The notes under the pieces were generated by a model. The model made no database searches. It was given only the letters and a program-made list of their open reading frames with translations, and was not told where the DNA came from. Positions 26,631 through 35,302 of a stretch of 64,000 nucleotides of DNA are shown piece after piece. Both the position numbers and the translations under genes were made by a program. The stretch covers positions 62,001 through 126,000 of the forward strand of contig NZ_JFHK01000004.1 in assembly GCF_001636545.1 (NCBI RefSeq), written 5' to 3'. Each line of letters opens with the position of its first letter. Position 1 is the stretch's first letter. This DNA comes from Kosmotoga arenicorallina S304 (lineage in GTDB: Bacteria > Thermotogota > Thermotogae > Petrotogales > Kosmotogaceae).

Positions 26631-27918
26631 CTATAATAAATCCCTCCATGTCATTCTCGTAAACTTGAGTAATCACCGTTTCGATTAATTCCCCTGACTT
26701 GCTCTTGCCTCTGACATAAATATTGCCATCGATTTCGGGAGAAAAATGCCAGGACCTGCCAATTGAAAGCTCCTCTGTCTCATCTTCTATAAGTACTTTG
26801 AGTTTCTTGTTCAAAAATTGCTGATTGAGTTCATATGAAATCCGATCCTGCTCGTCCAGGAGCTCTTCAAGAAGTTCCTGGGCTTTTTCTCTGGAAATAG
26901 TCACCCTTTCACTGTAAGCCGGTGTGCCTTCTTCCGGAGAATAGACAAAGCCCCCAAGTTTGTTGAATTTAACCTCTTTGATGAAGTCGAGTGTTTCTGC
27001 GAATGTCTTTGATGTTTCCCCGGGAAATCCGACCATTATCGTCGTCCTCAAAACAGCATCAGGCATTTTAGACCTTACCTTTCTAAAGAGCTCTATGAGT
27101 TCTTCACGGTTTTTCGATCTTCCCATGGCCTTTAACACACTATTTGAGCCGCTTTGCACCGGTATGTCAAAGTATTTCACGGTGTTTCGTGAAAGGGCTA
27201 TGGAATCTATAATCTCTTCATTAAGGTGATCGGGATGCAAATACATTACCCTTACCCAAAAATCTTCTTTGATGTCATCGAGTTTTCTCAATAAATCTGG
27301 TAGCGCTTGTTTTCCATAAAGATCTTTTCCGTATTGTGTGTTGTCCTGCGAAACCAGTATTATCTCTTTTACTCCACCAGAAACCAGTGCCTGAACTTCT
27401 GAAACAATGTCTTCCATCTTTCTGCTTTGCGATCTTCCCTTAAAAGAAGGTATTGAACAAAAAGCACAATTTCTATCACAGCCATCACCTATTTTCACAT
27501 AGGCGTAAGTGTTGCCTGACTCTCTACCCGAAAAATCGTAAACTCCTGTTGGTTGCTTGAGGTAGAATATTTCTTCTCTCTCCAGAAGATCAGCCAATGT
27601 GTCGGGAGGAGTTACTCCAATAAGTCCGTCAAGCTCAGGGATTTCTTCTTTGAGCTCATTGAAATACCGCTGCACCAGACAACCTATGGCTATAACTTTC
27701 AAAGACGGGTTTTCCTCTTTGAGCGAACAAAAATTGAGAATCTCTTCAACGCTTTCCCTCTTTGCTTCTCCTATAAAGCCGCAGGTATCAATGATTATCG
27801 CATCTGCCATTAAGGCATTGCTCACTATTTGATGTCCCCTTCTTTTCATAATCCCTTTGAAATTCTCCATATCGGCAACGTTTTTTGGGCAGCCCAACGT
27901 GAGAACGCCTATGTTCAT
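26617..27918 (-). CDS. rimO: Ribosomal protein S12 methylthiotransferase RimO
   Basis: 433 residues. It methylthiolates the conserved Asp of ribosomal protein S12 using two 4Fe-4S clusters. The N-terminal domain has its cluster cysteines in TLGCPKN, IDTCGFIGE and IGCLVQRY; the radical SAM core has CDRNCAFC; a TRAM domain ends the protein (LIEDETEELSIGR). The LGCPKN start separates RimO from the tRNA-modifying MiaB. It starts at ATG 27918 and overlaps the DUF4416 gene by 4 bases. Confidence 0.95.
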   Translation of the reverse strand: MNIGVLTLGCPKNVADMENFKGIMKRRGHQIVSNALMADAIIIDTCGFIGEAKRESVEEILNFCSLKEENPSLKVIAIGCLVQRYFNELKEEIPELDGLIGVTPPDTLADLLEREEIFYLKQPTGVYDFSGRESGNTYAYVKIGDGCDRNCAFCSIPSFKGRSQSRKMEDIVSEVQALVSGGVKEIILVSQDNTQYGKDLYGKQALPDLLRKLDDIKEDFWVRVMYLHPDHLNEEIIDSIALSRNTVKYFDIPVQSGSNSVLKAMGRSKNREELIELFRKVRSKMPDAVLRTTIMVGFPGETSKTFAETLDFIKEVKFNKLGGFVYSPEEGTPAYSERVTISREKAQELLEELLDEQDRISYELNQQFLNKKLKVLIEDETEELSIGRSWHFSPEIDGNIYVRGKSKSGELIETVITQVYENDMEGFIIDEHT

Positions 27919-28454
27919 CTGTAATATTCCTTCCTTTTCTTCAAGTAAAGCTCCCGTATTTTCGTCAATTCATCGATGTATTCTTTGTCTTTGTAATTGG
28001 GATATGTATATTCAAGAGGTCTGAAAGCGCCATTCAAAAACATCAAAGTCACTTCGGCGTTTATCCCTCTTCCTATATATATTCTATTTGCCCAGTGTTT
28101 AGTGGAAGCGAGCACAAACTGTGCGTGATGTATATAACCGGGATCTATGTTGATTTTCCTTTTGCCTTCTATTGAAAATCCCCTTTCGATCTCATTTGTT
28201 TTCAATTTGATTTCTGCAAGTTCTGAAGGATGAATTAAAGGCTCAAAACTCACAAGCTTTCCCTGAAGTTTGTGTCCCATCTCTTCATTGTAAAAATAGG
28301 TGTACTTGTCAAAATCAAGGGTGCACGACAGGTAGTCTATAGCGCCAAATTCTTTTTCGAGTATCGGTTCGATTTCTGTAAACCGATAATCTATATAAGA
28401 GGAAAAAATAAACATAACAAGATTTACCATTTCTGTTCTTTTCACCTGTCCCAT
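27915..28454 (-). CDS. DUF4416 family protein
   Basis: 179 residues matching the DUF4416 pattern: LDFDKYTYFYNEEMG, KRKINIDPGYI, FVLASTKHWANRIYIG, then FRPLEYTYPNYKD. The family is conserved in Thermotogota, delta-proteobacteria and related thermophiles and has no known function. It sits between a small membrane-anchored gene and rimO with overlaps on both sides, so it is probably co-translated with translation-related genes. Confidence 0.85.
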   Translation of the reverse strand: MGQVKRTEMVNLVMFIFSSYIDYRFTEIEPILEKEFGAIDYLSCTLDFDKYTYFYNEEMGHKLQGKLVSFEPLIHPSELAEIKLKTNEIERGFSIEGKRKINIDPGYIHHAQFVLASTKHWANRIYIGRGINAEVTLMFLNGAFRPLEYTYPNYKDKEYIDELTKIRELYLKKRKEYYR

Positions 28455-28768
28455 TTTCCCAATCTCACCTCAATTTCCCTCATTGATACTTCATATACAT
28501 TGTTCAAAAACCGCAAAGTGTATTGTTCTCCATTGCTTTTTATGTTAAGCGATTCGTCAACAAAAAGAGTAAATGCCTTACTTTTTCCCCCGGAAATTCC
28601 GTGAATTTCACCTCTGGCTTCCACTTTGACATCGCTATTTTCGCTGTACACAACAACGGTTTTCATGCTTATATTTAGCGCTTTCACTATTGATAGCAAT
28701 TCAATATCAACTACAAAAAGCGCTATGCACAACAAGAGCAAAACAACCAAAAAAATATCACTTCTCAT
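28442..28768 (-). CDS. Small membrane-anchored protein, possibly NusG domain II-like
   Basis: 108 residues: one N-terminal transmembrane helix (IFLVVLLLLCIALFVVDI), then a ~75-residue extracytoplasmic beta domain (TVVVYSENSDVKVEA, AFTLFVDESLNIKS, YTLRFLNNVYEVSM). The layout (short anchor plus small beta domain) resembles the NusG_II group of membrane proteins, but the match is loose. It is the first gene of the leftward rimO-recA-rny operon and diverges from rex. Confidence 0.5.
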   Translation of the reverse strand: MRSDIFLVVLLLLCIALFVVDIELLSIVKALNISMKTVVVYSENSDVKVEARGEIHGISGGKSKAFTLFVDESLNIKSNGEQYTLRFLNNVYEVSMREIEVRLGKWDR

Positions 28769-28800
28769 AAAGCTATCCTTTTTCTATATTTTTCTACAAA

Positions 28801-28809
28801 ATTATATCA
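28801..28809 (-). promoter_or_regulatory. Extended -10 promoter for the leftward rimO-recA-rny operon
   Basis: On the minus strand TGATATAAT (extended -10) lies about 33 bases before the first start codon at 28768. No good -35 box is visible at 17 bases. The 12-base string GTGATATAATTT also occurs in the divergent rex promoter. Confidence 0.6.
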
Positions 28810-28853
28810 CGCTTATTCTTAGACTACTACGGAATTATTTCAAAATCGGGATA

Positions 28854-28872
28854 TTGTGATATAATTTCACAA
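28854..28872 (+). promoter_or_regulatory. rex promoter with a candidate Rex operator around the -10 box
   Basis: The interrupted palindrome TTGTGA-7-TCACAA (28854-28872) encloses a perfect TATAAT (28860-28865). Rex operators are typically TTGTGA/TCACAA palindromes with a six-base centre; here it is seven. The position over the -10 box would give NADH/NAD-responsive autoregulation. The rex ATG follows 45 bases after the -10 box. Confidence 0.6.
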
Positions 28873-28909
28873 GCAAGAGACTCTTTTTTGCAAAAGGGGT
28901 GAAATTATA

Positions 28910-29548
28910 ATGGAAAACAGGAAAATTCCAAAACCTACAATCAAAAGGCTTGCGGTCTATTACAGATGCCTTGAAAATCTCATAAAAAGTGGAATGGAAA
29001 CAGTTTCATCCCAGGAATTGGGGAATCGATTAAATGTCAAAGCCAGCCAGGTACGGAAAGACCTTTCATATTTCGGAGAGTTTGGAAAACGCGGCATTGG
29101 ATATCAAACAAGGCGCCTTCAGGACGGCATCGCTGAGATCCTTGGAATTAAAAGGGAATGGAATGTCTGCATAGTTGGTGCTGGCAACCTTGGTGTGGCA
29201 CTTGCTAACTATCCGGGGCTTTTCAAAAGCGGTTACAAGATAAAGGCTATTTTTGACATTGATCCAAAAAAAGTTGGCAGAAAGCTTCAAAATGGCCTTG
29301 TGGTTGAAGATTTAAAGAACTTTGGAGAAATTGTCAGAAGAGAAAAGATTCATATGGGCGTTATTGCTGTTCCTGCCAGCAGTGCGCAATATGTTGCCAA
29401 TTTGATGGTTTCTTCGAGGATAGAGGGAATTATAAACTTTGCACCCGTCAGGCTCAATATACCTGAAACTTTCCCGCTGGAAGAAATAGATATCTCTCTA
29501 ACATTCAGAGCTCTTTCATTCCAGATAAATATGCAAAAAAATAGATAG
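28910..29548 (+). CDS. rex: Redox-sensing transcriptional repressor Rex
   Basis: 212 residues: an N-terminal winged helix (PKPTIKRLAVYYRCL, NVKASQVRKDLSYFGEFG) and a Rossmann NAD(H) domain (VCIVGAGNLGVALANY, IKAIFDIDPKKVG), ending in the domain-swapped helix (LTFRALSFQINMQ). Rex represses fermentation and hydrogenase-type genes when NAD is high relative to NADH. It starts at ATG 28910 after AGGGGTGA. A palindrome over its own promoter suggests autoregulation; udk follows 12 bases later. Confidence 0.96.
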   Translation: MENRKIPKPTIKRLAVYYRCLENLIKSGMETVSSQELGNRLNVKASQVRKDLSYFGEFGKRGIGYQTRRLQDGIAEILGIKREWNVCIVGAGNLGVALANYPGLFKSGYKIKAIFDIDPKKVGRKLQNGLVVEDLKNFGEIVRREKIHMGVIAVPASSAQYVANLMVSSRIEGIINFAPVRLNIPETFPLEEIDISLTFRALSFQINMQKNR

Positions 29549-29560
29549 CGAGGTGCGCAA

Positions 29561-30169
29561 ATGCTTGTGGCTATTGTTGGAGGCAGTGGTGCGGGTAAAA
29601 CTTCCGTTGCCGTAAAAATAAAGGAACATTTTGGTGATGCTGCTGATATCCTTTCAATGGACGATTATTACAAAAACCTTGAATCCGGTGTAGATCCCCG
29701 AGAATTTAACTTCGACAGTCCAAAAGCTTTTGATTTTAAGCTATTTATCGATCATCTAAAAGCTCTCAAAGCCGGAAAGGAAATTCACACACCTATATAC
29801 AGCATGGTAACTTATAGAAGGGAATCAGGAATTTCCAAATTATTTTCGCCTAAACCCCTTATAATTGTCGAAGGTATCTTGATATTACACACAGAAGAGC
29901 TCAGGGAGCTTTTTGATTTTTCTGTTTACATCGATGCTCCCGCTGATGAAAGGTTGATAAGAAGGATTGAGCGGGATACACGAGAACGGGGCAGGTCTAT
30001 CGAAAGCATAATAACCCAGTACAGAAAATTCGTCGCCCCTTCTTTTAAGAGCTTTATTGAACCCCAGAAATATTTTTGTGATATCGTTCTTCCCGATGGA
30101 GTTGAAAATGCAATCGGACTCAAAGTCATAGTCAACGCCATAGAAAATATGTTAAAATCTTACCGCTGA
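29561..30169 (+). CDS. udk: Uridine kinase
   Basis: 202 residues. It phosphorylates uridine and cytidine to UMP/CMP. The P-loop reads GGSGAGKTS (8-16), then LSMDDYYKN, FNFDSPKAFD and the substrate stretch TPIYSMVTYRR, VEGILIL, RRIERDTRERGRS, all standard for the family. It lies between rex and a nucleoside-import operon, so it likely traps imported pyrimidine nucleosides. The promoter is probably shared with rex. Confidence 0.93.
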   Translation: MLVAIVGGSGAGKTSVAVKIKEHFGDAADILSMDDYYKNLESGVDPREFNFDSPKAFDFKLFIDHLKALKAGKEIHTPIYSMVTYRRESGISKLFSPKPLIIVEGILILHTEELRELFDFSVYIDAPADERLIRRIERDTRERGRSIESIITQYRKFVAPSFKSFIEPQKYFCDIVLPDGVENAIGLKVIVNAIENMLKSYR

Positions 30170-30204
30170 ACATTGATGAGATTAATTAATAGGAAGGTAA
30201 CGCC

Positions 30205-30233
30205 TTACAAAAAAAATGATGGTATTGTATCTT
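30205..30233 (+). promoter_or_regulatory. Possible promoter for the nucleoside-import operon
   Basis: TTACAA (30205-30210) and TATCTT (30228-30233) are spaced by 17 bases in the only gap between udk and the next gene. The boxes are imperfect, and a half site TTGTGAA follows at 30235. Confidence 0.4.
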
Positions 30234-30275
30234 TTGTGAATAACACCTGAATTCGCATTTTTCGGAGGTGGAGCC

Positions 30276-32582
30276 GTGAACAAGCGCCACGTGGTTCTTG
30301 TCTTAGTATTTTTAATTCTCATCGTTTCCACTACCTTCTCATTTGATGCTGCGAAGGCTACTAAGGCTTTTAAGGCATACGTAGAGGATTTCAAGAAAGA
30401 GGAATCTCAGCTCCCTGTTATCTCCAGATTGAAAGAGGATCTTGAAGACCTTGCCCTTTATAGACTTTACAAATTGCAGATCGCCGGAAGTGTCGAAAAG
30501 AAGGAAAGCACGACGACAATTCCGGATTTACTTACCGATCATATGAAATCCCTTGGTGAAGGCTATTTTTCCAGTGAAGAGGAAAAGATCGCTTACAGCG
30601 CTTTTCTTTCATGGATCGCAACTGATGTGTCGGGGAAAAAATTCCAGGTAGGAACTATCAATGAAATGCCTGCTTATTCATTGACTTTCAACAGCTATTC
30701 CTCAAGAATAAGGGCAGCTGCCCCGAGGGTTTATGAAAGCTGGATTGCTTATTCCCTGGGATTGTTGAAAGAACGACCCGAAAGCTTTCCCGAAGGGAAG
30801 CTTCCCATTCCAAATACCTTCAACGAATTTGATTTGAGCGTTACCATTGACAGGTCGGAGCAGGAGGAAATTGCTTCCATCACCGACGAAGAAATTTTAA
30901 AGCAATTATCAAAAAGCATTCAGGGCATTTCGAATAAGAAATACGATGTCAGCAAGTTGTTTAACGATAAGGTGGATGAAAGGGTTAACTTCATCAGTGG
31001 TAGATTACCAGATACCCTTGCGGGACTGGAAGATTCAACCAAAAACCTTTTAAGGCTCTGGATTTATAGAGCTTTTTCCCTTATTGATGAAGCCCCATTC
31101 TATCCTGATAGCATACCGATAAGCGAAATCAACATTCCGGGGTTTGTAAACAGCGTTCCTCTGGAAGATCCCAATTATGAAAAAATAAGTTCTATTATCG
31201 TAAATGATAACCTGATAATGATGCAGCTGAATTTTGCTTTGAAAATGATAGGCAACAATGTCTATTCGCCGATTGGGCTGATTGAAGCAGATATCGCCAA
31301 CGAAGCAAAAAAGATGGTTGCACCGCTTTTGAGTACCCTCGGTCAGATAAGAAATAATCTGTCAGGCGAATTTGTTGCAAGCGTCTCGGCAAAACCATCT
31401 TTTGGATGGATGAGGATTTTTGCATATGTATTAATCGTTTTTTTGAGCTTTACATATATGAAAATTCTCAAAAAATATCTTCTCTACATTATCGTAGGCT
31501 TTGAAACTCTCTATCTCCTATTTCTTTCGAATCCCAATCAGAATGCCTTTGATCTGTCGCTGTATGCCATCACAATTATCCCTCTGCTTGTTTTCGCAAC
31601 CCTTATAACTCTGGGGCGGGTATTATCAAAGAAAAGGAGAGTTTTTGACCTTCTTGCGCTGGCTTTGATCCTTTTGGCTTTGCTTTTACCCTTCGTCAAG
31701 CTTTACAGGAATGTTCCTGAGCTTTCTATGGAAAAATTTCCTGAATTCTACAATTCTATATATTATGATAAGTTGAAAAATGACTTATTCGAATCACCTG
31801 ACTCGTTATTCAACATTGAGGTCAGGAAATTGACATCATTAATTTCTTCCGAACTGAATGACCTGAAAAGAGGGTACAGAGTTGTAATCCCGAATATGCT
31901 AAACGACCTTGCGAAAAACACTGGAACGACATTCTCTGTATCAGGAACACGTCTGAGGCTTTCAATGCCTTCCTTTGCCGATTATTTATCGATAGAAAAT
32001 GAGCCTGAATATATTTCGCAGTTTGAAGACCTGCAGAAATCATTTAAGAGCTTTGTCAGAAACAGTAAAAGAAATTATTCTCAATACAGAAGGGTACTTG
32101 GCAACATTGAAAACATGGCGGAGAAAATCGTTATTTATGCTGGTAATCCCCTCCGTGAAGATTTTGAGAAATATCTCGTAAAGACGCTCGGAAATAAGCA
32201 AGAATATATGGTTGCTGTTGACAATATAGAAAAGGCAATATCCGATGAGATGAAAACAGAACCTGTTTCAGCTTCTATCAGCCCATATAAGATACCAAAA
32301 TACACTTACATCCTATTGGGGATATTTTTGCTTGTAGCTACTACCATCATATTTAAGAATTTTGTCCTGTCCATGCTGGAAGGAATATTGCTCGTAATAG
32401 CCTTTATAGGAACCATGGGCACGAAAACGCTTGATATTTTTGTTCAGGCTGGAACTCCTCATTTGAAATTATCTGTAAATTCAGGAATAAGCATTTGGTT
32501 TTTTGTTCTTTTCGCGGTTATAATTGTTTTGGCTGAAATATTTGCCTTCATATCCTACAGAAAAGGGAGGGAAAGTGCATGA
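30276..32582 (+). CDS. Large membrane protein of unknown function heading the nucleoside-import operon
   Basis: 768 residues; I recognise no family. A signal-like helix (VVLVLVFLILIVSTTFSF) precedes a ~360-residue, mostly helical extracytoplasmic region. A cluster of about four membrane helices follows (~390-475; MRIFAYVLIVFLSFTYM, LLALALILLALLLPF). A second extracytoplasmic region (~480-680) precedes a final group of three helices (~683-762). The layout is two repeats of outside domain plus membrane bundle, although I see no clear sequence repeat. It starts at GTG 30276 behind GGAGGTGG. Its stop overlaps the BMP start (ATGA), so it is co-translated with the importer and may be an accessory or regulatory subunit. 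Confidence 0.7.
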   Translation: MNKRHVVLVLVFLILIVSTTFSFDAAKATKAFKAYVEDFKKEESQLPVISRLKEDLEDLALYRLYKLQIAGSVEKKESTTTIPDLLTDHMKSLGEGYFSSEEEKIAYSAFLSWIATDVSGKKFQVGTINEMPAYSLTFNSYSSRIRAAAPRVYESWIAYSLGLLKERPESFPEGKLPIPNTFNEFDLSVTIDRSEQEEIASITDEEILKQLSKSIQGISNKKYDVSKLFNDKVDERVNFISGRLPDTLAGLEDSTKNLLRLWIYRAFSLIDEAPFYPDSIPISEINIPGFVNSVPLEDPNYEKISSIIVNDNLIMMQLNFALKMIGNNVYSPIGLIEADIANEAKKMVAPLLSTLGQIRNNLSGEFVASVSAKPSFGWMRIFAYVLIVFLSFTYMKILKKYLLYIIVGFETLYLLFLSNPNQNAFDLSLYAITIIPLLVFATLITLGRVLSKKRRVFDLLALALILLALLLPFVKLYRNVPELSMEKFPEFYNSIYYDKLKNDLFESPDSLFNIEVRKLTSLISSELNDLKRGYRVVIPNMLNDLAKNTGTTFSVSGTRLRLSMPSFADYLSIENEPEYISQFEDLQKSFKSFVRNSKRNYSQYRRVLGNIENMAEKIVIYAGNPLREDFEKYLVKTLGNKQEYMVAVDNIEKAISDEMKTEPVSASISPYKIPKYTYILLGIFLLVATTIIFKNFVLSMLEGILLVIAFIGTMGTKTLDIFVQAGTPHLKLSVNSGISIWFFVLFAVIIVLAEIFAFISYRKGRESA

Positions 32583-33604
32583 AGTTAAGAATTGCTTTAG
32601 TTCTCTCATTGGTATTGCTCATAGCGCTTCCTGTTATGGCGCTAAAAGTTATTATGGTTACCGACGTTGGCGGTCTTGGCGACAAGTCTTTTAACGATGG
32701 TACATGGGATGGTATTGTAAGAGCTGCTGATTTCCTTGGCCTTGAGAAGGAAGTTGTCCAGTCTCATGAAATGTCCGACTACATTCCAAACCTTTCTAAC
32801 GCCGCAAAAGAAGCTGACATTGTTTTCGCTGTTGGTTTCATGATGACTGACGCTCTTTTCAAAGTTGCTCCACAGTTCCCCGACACATACTTTGTCGGTA
32901 TCGACATTGTTCCACCTGAAGGAGCAGAAGCTGACAACGTAGCCACCTACATTTTCAAGGAACAAGAAGGCGCTTTTCTCGCAGGCTACCTTGCAGCTGC
33001 AATGACAGAAGCAAATATCGTTGGATTCATTGGTGGCATCCCGATACCACCTGTTGAAAGATTCAGATATGGTTACGAAGCAGGAATAAGAGTTTACGAA
33101 GAACTTCATGGAAAAACCATTGAAATCCTCAGAGGTTACACCATGGACTTCAATGACCCCAAAAAGGGTAAAGACCTTGCTCTCGCGCAGTTTGCTGAAG
33201 GTGCAGATATTGTATTCCATGCTTCCGGTGCTTGTGGAAACGGTGTTATTGAGGCAGCAGCTGAAAAGGGTGAAGGTTTCTTTGCCATCGGTGTAGATGC
33301 AGATCAGGATTACATGGCTCCCGGAAGAGTCCTCACCAGTGCTATGAAGAGAGTAGATATGGCTTCTTATCAGGCCGTTTTGAGTGTTGCTCTGGGTACA
33401 TTTACACCCGGTCTCCATGTTCTTGGAATTAAAGACGAAGGCGTTGGCATCAGCCCGATGAAGTACACCAAGGACATAGTTCCCAAGAGTGTGCTTAAAG
33501 ACCTCGATTTCTTGAAGGAAGAAATCAAAAAAGGCGTTCTCGTTGTTCCTGATACCCAGGAAGCTCTTGACGCCTTTGAAGTTCCTGAAATTACACTTCC
33601 TTGA
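32579..33604 (+). CDS. BMP-family nucleoside-binding protein of an ABC importer
   Basis: A 341-residue periplasmic binding protein of the Bmp/PnrA/TmpC family. The signal peptide ends around LLIALPVMA; there is no lipobox cysteine, so it is not a lipoprotein, as is common in Thermotogota. Family motifs: VTDVGGLGDKSFNDGTWDG, DIVFAVGFMMTDAL, FLGG-like IVGFIGGIPIPPVERF, VFHASGACGNG, GVDADQDYM. The ligand is most likely a purine or pyrimidine nucleoside. Codon use and the strong AAAGGGAGG site suggest high expression. Confidence 0.92.
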   Translation: MKLRIALVLSLVLLIALPVMALKVIMVTDVGGLGDKSFNDGTWDGIVRAADFLGLEKEVVQSHEMSDYIPNLSNAAKEADIVFAVGFMMTDALFKVAPQFPDTYFVGIDIVPPEGAEADNVATYIFKEQEGAFLAGYLAAAMTEANIVGFIGGIPIPPVERFRYGYEAGIRVYEELHGKTIEILRGYTMDFNDPKKGKDLALAQFAEGADIVFHASGACGNGVIEAAAEKGEGFFAIGVDADQDYMAPGRVLTSAMKRVDMASYQAVLSVALGTFTPGLHVLGIKDEGVGISPMKYTKDIVPKSVLKDLDFLKEEIKKGVLVVPDTQEALDAFEVPEITLP

Positions 33605-33611
33605 CTGAAAT

Positions 33612-33637
33612 AATGGGGGGTATCAATGCCCCCCATT
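33612..33637 (+). terminator. Intra-operon hairpin 1 after the BMP gene
   Basis: The 9-bp stem AATGGGGGG/CCCCCCATT with an eight-base loop lies seven bases after the BMP stop. The following tail (TTTCCCTTATT) is a weak T-tract, so it is more likely an RNA-stability element or leaky terminator protecting the binding-protein message. Confidence 0.7.
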
Positions 33638-33663
33638 TCCCTTATTACTGATGATATTAAAGG

Positions 33664-33688
33664 TCGGGAGGTTTTGCTCCCGATTTTT
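33664..33688 (+). terminator. Intra-operon hairpin 2 (terminator-like) before the importer ATPase
   Basis: The 7-bp stem TCGGGAG/CTCCCGA, six-base loop, is followed by TTTTT. It is the second hairpin in the 111-base gap and has a true T-tract, so partial termination here could keep ATPase and permease expression below that of the binding protein. Confidence 0.75.
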
Positions 33689-33715
33689 AGTATCGTTGGT
33701 GATGGAGGTGAGTCT

Positions 33716-35302
33716 GTGTCCGTATTGAAGTCAGGTACTCCAGACTTTTCCGATTATGCAGTGGTAATGAAGGGTATTGTAAAAAAATTCCCTTCCGTGG
33801 TAGCAAATGACAGAGTGGATTTTTTCGTAAAAAAAGGTGAGATACATGCTCTGGTTGGAGAAAATGGTGCAGGAAAATCCACACTCATGAAACAGCTGTA
33901 TGGTCTTTACACACCTGATGACGGTGAAATTTACATCAATGGGAAAAGAGTGCATTTTAAAGGTCCACGGGATGCTATCGACAATGGTATCGGAATGGTT
34001 CACCAGCACTTCATGCTTGTGGACAACCAGACTGTTGCCGAAAATGTCATACTTGGTTCTGAACCTCGAAAAGGTATTGTTCTTGATTACAACAAAGCAA
34101 GAAAAGAGGTCAAAGAACTTTCTGAGAAATACGGTCTGGCAGTTGATGTCGATGCTAAAATCGAAGATATTCCAGTTGGTATGCAGCAGAGAGTTGAAAT
34201 ATTGAAGATACTGTACAGAGGAGCGGAAATTCTCATCTTTGACGAACCTACGGCTGTTCTGACCCCTCAGGAAACTGAAGAGCTTTTTAACGTAATGCGG
34301 TTACTTAAGGACAGTGGAAAGACGATCATTTTCATAACTCACAAACTGAATGAAGTTATGGCCATTACTGAAAACGTAACCGTAATGCGCCTTGGTAAAG
34401 TAACAGGAAACGTACTCACCAAAGACACAAATCCCCGTGAAATAGCAACCATGATGGTAGGGCGTGAAGTATTGTTGAGGATTGAAAAGGAAGAAGCCAA
34501 TCCCTCAGGTGTTGTTTTAGAGATCGAAGATCTTTGGGTGAAGGATAACAGAGGGCTTGATGCAGTACGCGGTGTTTCCCTTGAAGTCCGCGCAGGTGAA
34601 ATCGTAGGAATTGCTGGTGTAGCCGGTAATGGGCAAACCGAACTTGTTGAAGCAATTACCGGTTTAAGAAAGGCGGAAAAAGGAAAGGTGGTACTTCTGG
34701 GTAAGGAAATGACAAATGCCTCTCCTCTGGAATTCAGAGAATCAGGTCTTACACACATTCCTGAGGATAGAATCAAAAGAGGTATGATTTCTCAATATCC
34801 TGTTTATTACAATGTAATCCTTGGAAAGCACTCCGAAGAACCCTTTGCAAGAAATGGCATTTTAAACCTTGGTGAAATCAAACAATATTCAAGCAAATTA
34901 ATAGAACGCTTCGACGTTCGGCCACGTGATATAAACATGCTTGCAGGCAATCTTTCAGGTGGTAACCAGCAAAAAATGGTCGTCGCCAGGGAATTAGATG
35001 AAACACCAGTCAAGCCAAAAGTGGTTGTCATTGCACAACCCACAAGAGGTCTTGATATAGGCGCCATTGAGTTTATACACAAAACGATCATTTCCATGAG
35101 AGATCAGGGAATTGGCATCCTTCTTATATCAATGGAACTTGATGAGATCTTCTCTCTATCCGATCGAATACTGGTTTTCTACGAAGGTGAAATAATGGGT
35201 GAAGTCACACCAGAAGAAATCACAAGAGAGGAAATTGGTCTCATGATGGCAGGCCACAAAAAAGCAGAAGTGCTGGGTGAACAACGAGGTGATGTGAAAT
35301 GA
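33716..35302 (+). CDS. Nucleoside ABC importer ATP-binding protein with two ATPase domains
   Basis: 528 residues with two nucleotide-binding domains in tandem, as in RbsA/NupA-type ATPases. Domain 1: GENGAGKST, PVGMQQRVEILKIL, ILIFDEPTA. Domain 2 is degenerate in the usual way for the class: GVAGNGQTE Walker A, LSGGNQQKMVVARE, VVIAQPTRGLD. GTG 33716 is chosen because GGAGG lies seven bases upstream; a longer frame from 33626 would start in the loop of hairpin 1. It partners the two following permeases and the upstream BMP protein. Confidence 0.93.
   Translation: MSVLKSGTPDFSDYAVVMKGIVKKFPSVVANDRVDFFVKKGEIHALVGENGAGKSTLMKQLYGLYTPDDGEIYINGKRVHFKGPRDAIDNGIGMVHQHFMLVDNQTVAENVILGSEPRKGIVLDYNKARKEVKELSEKYGLAVDVDAKIEDIPVGMQQRVEILKILYRGAEILIFDEPTAVLTPQETEELFNVMRLLKDSGKTIIFITHKLNEVMAITENVTVMRLGKVTGNVLTKDTNPREIATMMVGREVLLRIEKEEANPSGVVLEIEDLWVKDNRGLDAVRGVSLEVRAGEIVGIAGVAGNGQTELVEAITGLRKAEKGKVVLLGKEMTNASPLEFRESGLTHIPEDRIKRGMISQYPVYYNVILGKHSEEPFARNGILNLGEIKQYSSKLIERFDVRPRDINMLAGNLSGGNQQKMVVARELDETPVKPKVVVIAQPTRGLDIGAIEFIHKTIISMRDQGIGILLISMELDEIFSLSDRILVFYEGEIMGEVTPEEITREEIGLMMAGHKKAEVLGEQRGDVK

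Noticed and set aside
30235-30241. Rex half site TTGTGAA before the large membrane protein
   Set aside because: No matching right arm within 20 bases, so not a credible Rex operator on its own.
32642-33418. A 258-residue open frame opposite the BMP gene
   Set aside because: Cys/Ser/Phe-rich antisense translation of a highly expressed gene; no recognisable domain.
33626-33715. A 30-residue N-terminal extension of the importer ATPase
   Set aside because: It starts in a hairpin loop and crosses a terminator-like stem; GTG 33716 has a GGAGG site and gives the family's usual N-terminus.
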